DNA from: RPQK01 sp041946865
GTDB lineage: Bacteria > Acidobacteriota > UBA6911 > RPQK01
Direction of reading: 5' to 3'
NCBI GenBank assembly: GCA_041946865.1
Contig: JBHGBF010000141.1
Location: forward strand, 1 to 13,980
Length of the DNA stretch: 13,980 bases
Part shown: positions 7,040 to 13,881 of the stretch, in pieces
How positions within the stretch are numbered: position 1 is the first letter of the stretch
Layout of the letters: the number at the start of each line of letters is the position of its first letter
Translations under genes and position numbers: made by a program
The notes under the pieces: model-generated
Database searches by the model: none
Told to the model about the DNA's origin: nothing
The model's input: the letters and a program-made list of their open reading frames with translations, nothing else

Positions 7040-8062
7040 TCAGTACTTCCCGTCCGAAACCTCAAAATGCGTAGGCTTGTTCAAGGTCCGGCCGCCACAC
7101 TCGAGCCAATTCGCGACCCAGTCAAGCAGCGTCTGAACCGGTACTTCCGGGTAGCCGAGAAGGGCATGGCACTGCGACGCGTTGCTGAGCAGCGCCCTGT
7201 CTGACTCTTCGCCGCGGAAAATGGGTTGGCGGCCAAAACGATGGCCGAAGAATTCCGCCGTTTTCCGGACTGAGAGTGTTTCCGGGCCGGTGATATTCAG
7301 GATACGGGGAGGAGAGGCACAAAGCTCCAGCGACCGGACGGCATAGGAATTCACATCGCCCTGCCAGATCACATTAAACGACGCGACGCCGAGCTCGATC
7401 GGTTCCCCGTTGCGCACCTTCCTGGCAATATCAACCAGGACCCCGTAGCGCAGGTCAACCGCGTAATTCAACCGAAAGAACAGACAGCGAGTCTGTCGCT
7501 CCCGGGAAAAGTACTCAAACACGCGCTCGCGGGCCAGGCATGACTGGCCATACTCACCGACCGGCTGGACAGAGTCGGTTTCCGAACAGCCGCCGGATGA
7601 TGCGGGGACGAACGGGTAGACGTTACCGGTTGAGAACACCACAATTCGCGAGGAGGCAAACCGCTCGGCGGCGTAAGCCGGAACAACCGCGTTCATCGCC
7701 CAGGTGAGGTCCGAGCGTTCGGTGGAACCGAACTTCCGCCCGGCCAAAAAGAAGACATTGGGCGCTTCAGGCAGACGCGTATACTCGCTCCTACGCAGCA
7801 GATCACACTCGATGACCTCGACTCCGGCTCGCGCCAGGTCCTCGCCGACACCGGGCAAGGTAAAACGCGAAACGGCAATGACCCGGGACTCCAAACCCGC
7901 CTGATCGACTGCCCGCTTCAAACGCCTGCTCAGCTCCGGACCGATCTTGCCGCCTGCGCCAAGCACCAGGAAATCGCCTCCCAAACGAGTCAGACTCTCG
8001 CAGTCCGCTGCGGTCGGCTTCGACAGGCACTCGATCAACTCCGCTTCGTTTTCGATGATCAT
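7040..8062 (-). CDS. NAD(P)-dependent epimerase/dehydratase family protein (extended SDR, atypical active site)
   Basis: A 340-aa Rossmann-fold protein. The nucleotide-binding motif GAGGKIG is at 35-41, an FLAG motif at 105-108, FSTGNVYP at 143-150 (Ser/Thr of the active site), and the YxxxK position reads YGQSC at 171-175. Tyr171 is kept, but the catalytic Lys is Cys175 (codon TGC). NITGPETLSVRKTAEFF at 256-272 is the usual C-terminal substrate-domain motif of NAD-dependent epimerases. The ATG at 8060-8062 is preceded by GGAGGG at 8073-8078. It lies 20 bp after the GNAT gene, so the two are likely cotranscribed. Substrate unknown; it could be a sugar epimerase or an oxidoreductase acting with the neighbouring aldolase. 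With the Lys replaced, activity may be altered or absent. Confidence 0.88.
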   Translation of the reverse strand: MIIENEAELIECLSKPTAADCESLTRLGGDFLVLGAGGKIGPELSRRLKRAVDQAGLESRVIAVSRFTLPGVGEDLARAGVEVIECDLLRRSEYTRLPEAPNVFFLAGRKFGSTERSDLTWAMNAVVPAYAAERFASSRIVVFSTGNVYPFVPASSGGCSETDSVQPVGEYGQSCLARERVFEYFSRERQTRCLFFRLNYAVDLRYGVLVDIARKVRNGEPIELGVASFNVIWQGDVNSYAVRSLELCASPPRILNITGPETLSVRKTAEFFGHRFGRQPIFRGEESDRALLSNASQCHALLGYPEVPVQTLLDWVANWLECGGRTLNKPTHFEVSDGKY

Positions 8063-8082
8063 CGTCTTCCGTCCCTCCGCTC

Positions 8083-9000
8083 TCAGCCGAATTCAGGACC
8101 GAGGAACCCCCACTGCGCCGTCGTCCTGGCCGGCCGGACCTCCTCTCCGAGGAACATCCGGACAAACCGACGCTGCTCGCGAAACCCCAGCGCCGAAAGG
8201 GAGCTCAGCCAGGCGGGTTCGTCCTTTGCATCAATGATGACCGGCCTTCCTGAGACCGCCGGCAGGCAAGCGGCCACGAGTTCTCGCGCCAGCCGGCCGG
8301 ACGGGGCCACGATCGGCCCCAGGTGTTCGAAGTCATACCCGTGACGGCCGAAGATGTAAGCCTCGAGACCGGTCAGGCCTTCAACCGCCCAGCCGTATTC
8401 AGGCGCTCCCTGCCACACCCACCGTAGAAGGAACGCCCGGTCGGCTCCGAAAACCTCGGAGTCGAGACGGCTGATCACCGGCAGGTCGTCCTCGACTATG
8501 GGCCGGGCGCCTGAACCTGGCGCCAAGCTCAAGCTCGTCACTGGGGCCGGGGCCCCCTCCATGGTCTGGTGGTCTGGCTCCCTGGAGCGCGGGCCCGATG
8601 GCGGCTCAGCCTGCATCCGAATGATGCCGCACTCCCTTCGAAAGTCGAATCTACGATAAAGCGACTCCCCGGCCGGAGTGGCATCGAGCCGGATACAATT
8701 CTCGGAGGCCAGATCCTCCACTACCCGGCGAATCAGCTGCCACCCTATGCCTCGACCCCGTTCGGCAGGATCCACTAGCACCATTCCAATCCAGCTGAAG
8801 TGCTCCTGGTACCGGATGGTTGCCGCAGTTCCCACGATTATTCCTGCCTTCTCCGCCACATAACATCCCGCCGGACTCCGTTGCAGGAACATCTCCCAGT
8901 CGCGCCGCAGCTGGTTCCAGCCAGCCGCCCGCGTCAGGCGCAGCCCGCCGTCGATGTCGGCGGCTGTCATGGCACGAAAGCTGACATCGTGAACGGCCAT
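8083..9000 (-). CDS. GNAT family N-acetyltransferase with C-terminal second domain
   Basis: A 305-aa protein. The N-terminal GNAT domain (about 5-130) carries an acetyl-CoA binding motif, with VLVDPAERGRGIGWQLI at 74-90 giving the R/Q-x-x-G-x-G/A signature, and ends in YRRFDFR. A proline-rich linker at about 132-165 follows. The C-terminal region (about 166-295) looks like the Acetyltransf_18-type domain found behind many GNAT domains; that assignment is from pattern memory. The substrate is not predictable. The ATG at 8998-9000 has no clear Shine-Dalgarno, so the start is somewhat uncertain, though RAMTAADIDGGLRL just after it is a typical GNAT beginning. It lies 20 bp upstream of the SDR gene and 214 bp downstream of the methyltransferase gene. 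Confidence 0.88.
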   Translation of the reverse strand: MAVHDVSFRAMTAADIDGGLRLTRAAGWNQLRRDWEMFLQRSPAGCYVAEKAGIIVGTAATIRYQEHFSWIGMVLVDPAERGRGIGWQLIRRVVEDLASENCIRLDATPAGESLYRRFDFRRECGIIRMQAEPPSGPRSREPDHQTMEGAPAPVTSLSLAPGSGARPIVEDDLPVISRLDSEVFGADRAFLLRWVWQGAPEYGWAVEGLTGLEAYIFGRHGYDFEHLGPIVAPSGRLARELVAACLPAVSGRPVIIDAKDEPAWLSSLSALGFREQRRFVRMFLGEEVRPARTTAQWGFLGPEFG

Positions 9001-9214
9001 AAAAACTCGAAGAGCCGCAAGGGGGCCGTTTCTTGCCTTTGGGGAGTGACCCGTGCGCAGCCGCCACTATCTCGTGGAGGCACCGGCGGCCAGGACCGGC
9101 GGCTCGGCTGCCCAAAAGGCACCACCATAGAAGTCAGAACTACGAACGGACGGCGGAAGGCCGCTCGACCGAGAACCTTTTTTCAACACCCCCGTCGCGC
9201 TCGCGGCGCTGCTA
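9001..9214. other. Intergenic gap between methyltransferase and GNAT genes
   Basis: A 214-bp stretch with no credible gene. It includes the direct repeat ACCGGCGGC (two close copies near 9083-9103). No clear promoter or terminator could be assigned. Its length suggests the GNAT-SDR pair may have its own promoter. Confidence 0.5.
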
Positions 9215-10576
9215 CTACTGTACTTTCCTGCGGTAGTGCTCCTCAATCCGTCGCAGCTCCGCCGAGATCTCCCAAGGCAGACAGCTTCCCGGAGCCTCGC
9301 GGAGCAGTTCTTCCGCTTTCACTTTCGCCACCTCCGCGAGAGGCCGGGACTGGGCAGTTCGCGCCGAGCGGTTCAGGATCTGCGGATGGTAGATTTCGTT
9401 CCGAAAGTTCCGAAGGGTATGTTCGCGCTCGAGATAACTCCCGCTGATGCCGGCTTCTTTGATGGTCTCCAGCCCGATTGACTCGTCGTCCACCGGCAGT
9501 CCGCGGCGGTACCGACGCACGAAGTCGACGATTTCGTTATCGATCACCAGTTGGGCGAGCGAGATCGTCATCTCCGATTCCAGCTGCCCCATACCCCAAA
9601 CCAGGCTGACTCCTGAGAAAACGTGAGTGAGAACGCCGAACGTTTTCTCCATCGCCGCCTGTTCATCCTCAAACAACGATTCGGTCGAGACCCAGGACGC
9701 GGAGGGAAGCTCGTAATACCTGCCCAGTTCAGCCGAAGCCTCGGCCAGCAGCGCGTTCTCCGGGCCTCCCGTTACGGCGGTGGCATGTTTCATGTCGAAA
9801 ACATGAGCGAGACCCAGGTTGTAGATAACCGGGCGGCCGGGTTCGAGAACCTGATTGACCACTATACCCGCAAGGATTTCCGCATTCCCCACGACAACGT
9901 TCCCCGCCAGGGTGACCGGCCCGGTGACTCCCGCCATCGGTTCTCCGTTAATGGTGACCGGGATTTTCTGGCCGGCGGATTTCAGGAAAACATCGAGGGC
10001 CAGATGGGTCCACCGCAGCGGGCCATGGGCGGTAAAACCGATGCTGAACCAGTTCCCTGGGAGAAGCGGCTTCATCTCGGCCAGAGCTTCCATGCCGCCG
10101 CCGGAGAAGCACAGTGCCCGCAGGTGCTTTTGCGATCTCTCGGCCATGATCCGGACGCCGACAAAATCCCGTTGCAGGGGCTGGACATCGGCGAGAGCCA
10201 CTCCCATGACCCCCTGGACGTTCGGCAGGCGATTCGTAAGGGCGCACACCTGGGCCAGATCCGACTGAAGAATCTGGCGCCGCTCGGTCCCGGTCCAGAC
10301 GTAAAGCACGGGACAGGTCCAGAAAACGGTGTCCGAATGCGGCGTGAGGCAGGTCGAGGCGCCGTTGACTGCGTCCAGCTGGACCGAAGCGGGGGCCAGC
10401 GAAAGGAAGTCGGCGACCATCCGGCGCGGAAATCGAACATCGGATACGGCGCTGCCCGGCCGTCCGCCCGCTCGAATCACTCTTTGGAGGACTTCGTCAT
10501 GTTCCAGACGAACGCCGACGTTCTCAAGGAGGTCCAGGCTGGCCGCATCGATCTGTTCGATTTCGAACTGATTCAC
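9215..10576 (-). CDS. Trimethylamine methyltransferase (MttB) family protein, non-pyrrolysine
   Basis: A 453-aa member of the MttB superfamily, whose characterised members move a methyl group from trimethylamine, glycine betaine or related quaternary amines to a corrinoid protein. Family-like stretches include LLENVGVRLEHDEVL at 16-30, INGEPMAGVTGPVTLAGN at 209-226, NAEILAGIVVNQVLEPGRPVIY at 231-252, and EIVDFVRRY at 348-356. The frame is open throughout, so there is no in-frame TAG that could encode pyrrolysine. It therefore belongs with the non-Pyl branch (MtgB-like), and trimethylamine is not the expected substrate. Start is GTG at 10574-10576 with GAGGAG (10584-10589) seven bases upstream. 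This GTG overlaps the MFS stop in a 4-bp GTGA. The open frame continues to 11140, but that part is a shadow of the MFS gene. No corrinoid protein is in the window. Confidence 0.9.
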   Translation of the reverse strand: MNQFEIEQIDAASLDLLENVGVRLEHDEVLQRVIRAGGRPGSAVSDVRFPRRMVADFLSLAPASVQLDAVNGASTCLTPHSDTVFWTCPVLYVWTGTERRQILQSDLAQVCALTNRLPNVQGVMGVALADVQPLQRDFVGVRIMAERSQKHLRALCFSGGGMEALAEMKPLLPGNWFSIGFTAHGPLRWTHLALDVFLKSAGQKIPVTINGEPMAGVTGPVTLAGNVVVGNAEILAGIVVNQVLEPGRPVIYNLGLAHVFDMKHATAVTGGPENALLAEASAELGRYYELPSASWVSTESLFEDEQAAMEKTFGVLTHVFSGVSLVWGMGQLESEMTISLAQLVIDNEIVDFVRRYRRGLPVDDESIGLETIKEAGISGSYLEREHTLRNFRNEIYHPQILNRSARTAQSRPLAEVAKVKAEELLREAPGSCLPWEISAELRRIEEHYRRKVQ

Positions 10577-11817
10577 GCTTCTACTCCTCGCCGGCAACCC
10601 TCGGGCAAACGCGGCTTCTTGACCAAGGCAATCGCCAGAGCACCGCAGCCGGCCATGGCGGTGAGCAGGGCGAACGCCCAGTCGTAACTCTTGCTCACAT
10701 CGTAGATATGACCCACGATGACGGGCGCGAAAGCCTGTCCGAGCGAGTCGGTGGTAATGATCACCCCCATGATGCGGCCCAGAGACCGCAGGCCGAAGCA
10801 TTCCGCCGTGATGAGGGGGATCATCATGTAGTCGGCGCCCATGCCGAAACCGAAGATAACGGCAAAGACGTAAGCCATGTGCTCCAAGTCGGGCGAATAC
10901 AGGAGCGGGATTGCGCCAGCCACCGAGAGGCAGGCGGCGAGCATGACATACTTCTTTGGAAACCGGTCCGCGAGCCATCCCATGATGATCCGCCCGACAA
11001 TGCTGGAAACCAGGAGGATGCTGGCGACGCGAGCAGCCTGCTGGGCCGGGAAGCCGCTGTCTCTCAGGTACAGGACCAGATGCTGGATAACGCCACCGAT
11101 AGCCCCGATGCTCATGAAGCTCCCGAGGGCGATCAGCCAAAACGCGCGGGTGCGAAGCACGTCCGCGAGCGCGTCAAAACCTGCGGTCGCCGATGGGGTC
11201 GATCTCGCCTGTCCGGCAGCCGACTCACCATCGGGAAGGAGATTCAGGTCAGAAGGCCGGTTGCGCACCAGTTTCAGGGTCACGGGAATAAGGACCAGCA
11301 GGATGCCGGCGGAAATTGAGCGCATCGCCCACCGCCAGCCGGCATGGTCAATCAGAAACTGAGCTGCCAGAGGGGCGGCGGCGCCGCCTATGCCGATACC
11401 TACGTAGGCTCCGCCCATCGCCCGTCCCCGAAGCCGATCGAACCAGTTGCAAATCAGGACCTGGTTGGGAATCGGGCCGGCGACCACGTATCCCCCGGTC
11501 TGCAGAAAATAGAAAAGGTAGTAGACGCCCAGGGAGTGCATCCAGCCATAGCCAAGGAATGCCGTCCCGGCAAACAACAGGCCGACCAGCAGGATCCGGC
11601 GGGGACCGAAGCGATCGATCAGAAAACCGGCAGAGATTCCGAAGAGCGGTCCAATGATGACAATGCTGATGGCAAAACCGGCGGTGACCTGGGCGCGCGT
11701 CCAGCCGAACTCTTCAATCAGGGGGGCGTAAAACACCGGAAAGCTGTAGTAGACAATGCCGACGATGACAAACAGGATAGCGAAAGAAGCCGCCGCTACC
11801 CGCCAGCCATAGAACAT
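10573..11817 (-). CDS. MFS transporter, OFA/monocarboxylate-like
   Basis: A 414-aa inner-membrane carrier with about 12 hydrophobic segments. It opens with MFYGWRVAAASF, an N-terminus common to oxalate/formate-antiporter and monocarboxylate-type MFS proteins. The motif A loop GFLIDRFGPRR lies at 64-74 between helices 2 and 3, and its second-half echo GWLADRFPKKY is at 280-290. A hydrophilic central loop spans about 185-222. The ATG at 11815-11817 was chosen because AGGAGG (11821-11826) precedes it and the family N-terminus starts there. The frame is open for 31 more codons, but these lie in the promoter inverted repeat. It ends in a GTGA overlap with the MttB-family gene, so the two are translationally coupled. 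The likely cargo is a carboxylate or betaine-like organic anion/zwitterion; this is inference. Confidence 0.92.
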   Translation of the reverse strand: MFYGWRVAAASFAILFVIVGIVYYSFPVFYAPLIEEFGWTRAQVTAGFAISIVIIGPLFGISAGFLIDRFGPRRILLVGLLFAGTAFLGYGWMHSLGVYYLFYFLQTGGYVVAGPIPNQVLICNWFDRLRGRAMGGAYVGIGIGGAAAPLAAQFLIDHAGWRWAMRSISAGILLVLIPVTLKLVRNRPSDLNLLPDGESAAGQARSTPSATAGFDALADVLRTRAFWLIALGSFMSIGAIGGVIQHLVLYLRDSGFPAQQAARVASILLVSSIVGRIIMGWLADRFPKKYVMLAACLSVAGAIPLLYSPDLEHMAYVFAVIFGFGMGADYMMIPLITAECFGLRSLGRIMGVIITTDSLGQAFAPVIVGHIYDVSKSYDWAFALLTAMAGCGALAIALVKKPRLPEGCRRGVEA

Positions 11818-11850
11818 GAGCCTCCTGAAGACCGCTGCCCGCCTCACGGC

Positions 11851-11943
11851 GGAGGGTGCCACTCTAGCAGATCGCGCCGGCCGTGTTAACCCTTTGGTCA
11901 GAGTTAACACGGCCCGGCGCGATCTGCTAGAGTGACACCCTCC
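11851..11943. promoter_or_regulatory. 40-bp inverted repeat carrying mirror-image divergent promoters
   Basis: Left arm 11851-11890 and right arm 11903-11943 are complementary apart from one substitution and one extra G in the right arm. They are separated by a 12-bp spacer (11891-11902). The arm tips at the centre are GTTAAC. Leftward: TTAACA (minus strand, 11884-11889), 17 bp, TAGAGT (minus strand, 11861-11866), reading to the MFS gene. Rightward: TTAACA (11904-11909), 18 bp, TAGAGT (11928-11933), reading to the aldolase gene. The hexamers match sigma70 consensus at 5/6 and 4/6. The palindrome could also be a regulator operator or extrude as a cruciform. Confidence 0.7.
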
Positions 11944-11948
11944 ACATC

Positions 11949-13025
11949 ATGAAAATCGATCAGATCCCGGCCGAGGTCCTCAACACGATCCGGAAAGGAA
12001 CTGTGATTCCCGCTCACCCTTTGGCGCTGACCGCCGACCGGAAGCTGGACGTCGCCCATCAGCGCGCGCTGACGCGGTATTACATCGATTCCGGGGCGGG
12101 AGGCATTGCCATAGGAGTGCATTCAACGCAATTCGAGATCCGAGATCCGAACGTAGGTCTGTTCGAGCCGGTGCTGCGACTCGCCTCGGAGACGATTGAC
12201 CGCTGGTGCAAGGCCAGAGGGAGAGCCGTACTGAAGATCGCGGGCGTTTGCGGAAAAACGGAACAGGCGGTACGGGAAGCGGGATTTGCGAGGGAGAACG
12301 GCTTTCACGCCTGCCTGGTCAGCCTTGGAGCGCTTCCGACCGAGAGCCTGCCCGCCCTGGTCGGCCATTGCCGGCAAGTCGCCGCCGTCATGCCGGTCAT
12401 TGGTTTTTACCTGCAGCCAGGCGTGGGCGGGCGAATTCTTCCTTATCGCTTCTGGCGCGAGTTTGCTGACATCAGCAACGTTCTGGCGATAAAGATCGCC
12501 CCATTCAACCGATATCAGACATTGGACGTGGTCAGGGCGGTTTGCGAGGCTGGCCGTGAGGCCGACGTCACGCTCTATACGGGCAACGACGACAACATCG
12601 TGGTCGACCTGCTTACCGAGTATCGAGTCCAGACTCCTCGGTCGGAGAAAAAGGTTCGGATCAGGGGAGGCCTGCTGGGACACTGGGCGGTATGGACCCG
12701 CAAGGCCGTGGAGCAACTGGAAGAGATCATCAAGCTGAGGGCGGACAACGCTCCGATTCCTGCGGGAATGCTCACATTGGCAGCCGAGATCACGGATGCC
12801 AATGCGGCTTTCTTTGACGCGGCCCATCAGTTTGCGGGCTGTATTCCGGGCATCCATGAAGTTCTGCGGCGCCAGGGACTGATGCAAGGCGCCTGGTGCC
12901 TGAACCCCGCCGAAAGGCTCTCACCCGGCCAGCCGGAAGAAATCGATCGGGTCTATGCCTCTTACCCACATCTGAATGACGACGATTTCGTCCGCGCCCA
13001 CTTGGACGAGTGGCTGGAGGAATAA
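11949..13025 (+). CDS. Dihydrodipicolinate synthase/N-acetylneuraminate lyase superfamily protein
   Basis: A 358-aa TIM-barrel class I aldolase-type protein, longer than the typical 290-300 aa, with a C-terminal tail after about residue 310. The Schiff-base lysine is probably K182 in VLAIKIAPF (178-186), and the active-site tyrosine Y154 in GFYLQPG (152-158). The usual GTTGE substrate-carboxylate motif is not recognisable; the equivalent stretch reads GIAIGVHSTQ (52-61). True DapA function is therefore unlikely. A decarboxylating, lyase or hydratase role on a 2-oxo acid in a catabolic pathway is more plausible. ATG at 11949 follows the predicted promoter so closely that the leader would be about 9 nt, with no Shine-Dalgarno. 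It is divergent from the MFS gene across the mirror promoter repeat. No regulator gene is adjacent. Confidence 0.9.
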   Translation: MKIDQIPAEVLNTIRKGTVIPAHPLALTADRKLDVAHQRALTRYYIDSGAGGIAIGVHSTQFEIRDPNVGLFEPVLRLASETIDRWCKARGRAVLKIAGVCGKTEQAVREAGFARENGFHACLVSLGALPTESLPALVGHCRQVAAVMPVIGFYLQPGVGGRILPYRFWREFADISNVLAIKIAPFNRYQTLDVVRAVCEAGREADVTLYTGNDDNIVVDLLTEYRVQTPRSEKKVRIRGGLLGHWAVWTRKAVEQLEEIIKLRADNAPIPAGMLTLAAEITDANAAFFDAAHQFAGCIPGIHEVLRRQGLMQGAWCLNPAERLSPGQPEEIDRVYASYPHLNDDDFVRAHLDEWLEE

Positions 13026-13292
13026 CTCCCACGCAAGTCATGAAACTGCGACGCGCAGCCTTCCGCGCCTGTTCGGGGAGCCTCATCCGGGTCGCCCCGC
13101 ACCCGCGGAAGATCATGGAACCGCAGGCGCAAGCCTTTTTCCAGCGGGCGTCAGCCGGACGGCAGCGCGTCGGGTGCCCGGCTGTGACCAGACTCGCAGG
13201 CACCGGAAGCGCTTTCTAATGGCCGGCGGCCATGCTACACTTTCAGACGTTCCTCCGTATCACGGGCGCCCCAAGTCGCAGCAGCCAAGCGT
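13026..13292. other. Intergenic region before tRNA-Lys
   Basis: A 267-bp stretch with only shadow ORFs. It contains a divergent relative of the left-end hairpin repeat (13121-13177), including AGGC-GCAA-GCCT followed by T's (13125-13140), which might be a weak terminator for the aldolase gene. It also holds a weak candidate tRNA promoter. Confidence 0.5.
13213..13241 (+). promoter_or_regulatory. Candidate promoter for tRNA-Lys
   Basis: TTTCTA (13213-13218), 17 bp, TACACT (13236-13241), about 50 bases before the mature tRNA 5' end. The -10 is a fair match and the -35 poor. A short dyad ATGGCC-GGC-GGCCAT lies within the spacer region. Confidence 0.35.
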
Positions 13293-13365
13293 GGGCCGTT
13301 AGCTCAGTCGGTAGAGCATCTGCCTTTTAAGCAGAGGGTCGCTGGTTCGAGTCCAGCACGGCTCA
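13293..13365 (+). tRNA. tRNA-Lys(UUU)
   Basis: A 73-nt cloverleaf. The acceptor stem GGGCCGT pairs with ACGGCTC (one G-U pair), with discriminator A at 13365. The D-arm is GCTC/GAGC. The anticodon stem TCTGC/GCAGA encloses the loop CTTTTAA with anticodon TTT. The T-arm GCTGG/CCAGC carries TTCGAGT. CCA is not encoded (CTT follows). No neighbouring tRNA genes are visible. tRNA genes are common integration targets, and the sequence downstream changes in character. Confidence 0.97.
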
Positions 13366-13417
13366 CTTTTACTTCGATTTACAGCCACACAAAAGAAAAG
13401 GCTGGCCCGGTAGTGGG

Positions 13418-13455
13418 CTTCCGGGTAACAGCTTGGGTAACAAATAAGGTTTGCT
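13418..13455. repeat. Direct repeat, copy 1 (GGGTAACA type)
   Basis: This 38-bp unit begins CTTCCGGGTAACAGC and ends GGTTTGCT. It is repeated imperfectly at 13478-13517, with two one-base length differences and a few substitutions. Each copy contains two GGGTAACA boxes. It lies just downstream of tRNA-Lys. Confidence 0.8.
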
Positions 13456-13477
13456 GCGATTTCAGGATTCACCACTT

Positions 13478-13517
13478 CTTCCGGGTAACAGCTGCGGGTA
13501 ACAGAATGAGGTTTGCT
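13478..13517. repeat. Direct repeat, copy 2 (GGGTAACA type)
   Basis: A 40-bp counterpart of 13418-13455, ending at the stop codon of the minus-strand ORF at 13516. Four GGGTAACA boxes in about 90 bp could be multiple terminal repeats of a lost insertion element or a regulator array. The function is unknown. Confidence 0.8.
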
Positions 13518-13881
13518 ACAGACTGTCGATTCCCTGTTTTCCTTGGGTCAACCCGCTGAAGGTACCAAGTGGCCTTAAGTGCTTTGCGAAGGTTCCAACC
13601 GAGTCCAGTACAGACAGAATAAGTTGTCGTCTAAAGCTCAATCGTCCCTCTTCGGTGAGCGAGGCTACCTTCCGAAACTTGTCAGCGAATACCGGGTCGA
13701 CTATCGTTACCAGGCGGAAATCGACATAGGATTCCGGCATGACATCTTGAAAAGCGGGTAAATGAAAAGTCTGATAGTTAGCCCCGCTTCTGATTACGTC
13801 CTGCTGCAACGGATTTCGGAACGTCGTAATCGGCACAACGCGGGCGAACGTGAAGGGCGTGTTTGCACGTTTGTCAACCAC
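13516..13881 (-). CDS. Hypothetical protein, probably 5'-incomplete or frameshifted
   Basis: A 121-aa ORF from a GTG at 13879-13881. I do not recognise a named family with confidence. It has protein-like character, for example FHLPAFQDVMPESYVDF and a basic helical segment FRRQLILSVLDS near the C-terminus. The same frame stays open upstream without a start codon to a TGA at 13933-13935, and that stretch reads AVLLSHECVVDK. This looks like a conserved N-terminal SH-x-C motif continuing into the ORF, so the annotated GTG is probably not the true start. The upstream part would then lie in another frame or be lost. Base composition appears less GC-rich than upstream genes. It sits in the tRNA-Lys-linked flank next to the GGGTAACA repeats. 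Confidence 0.5.
   Translation of the reverse strand: MVDKRANTPFTFARVVPITTFRNPLQQDVIRSGANYQTFHLPAFQDVMPESYVDFRLVTIVDPVFADKFRKVASLTEEGRLSFRRQLILSVLDSVGTFAKHLRPLGTFSGLTQGKQGIDSL

Noticed and set aside
10577..11140. Upstream 188 codons fused in frame to the MttB-family ORF
   Set aside because: This is a shadow of the MFS gene. A GTG with GAGGAG seven bases upstream marks the true start.
10577..11900. Cobalamin riboswitch or pyrrolysine insertion element for the MttB-like gene
   Set aside because: The methyltransferase gene directly overlaps the upstream MFS gene, no riboswitch-like leader is visible, and there is no in-frame amber codon.
11818..11910. 31-residue N-terminal extension of the MFS protein
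   Set aside because: It is encoded by one arm of the promoter inverted repeat. AGGAGG and the family N-terminus MFYGWRV support the downstream ATG.
13010..13302. Small plus-strand ORFs between the aldolase gene and tRNA-Lys
   Set aside because: They have no recognisable protein features and overlap the aldolase 3' end or tRNA, with no ribosome-binding sites.
13418..13517. CRISPR or attachment-site duplication
   Set aside because: There are only two copies, imperfect, and not a duplicate of the tRNA 3' end. No second copy of the tRNA-Lys 3' sequence was seen in the window.
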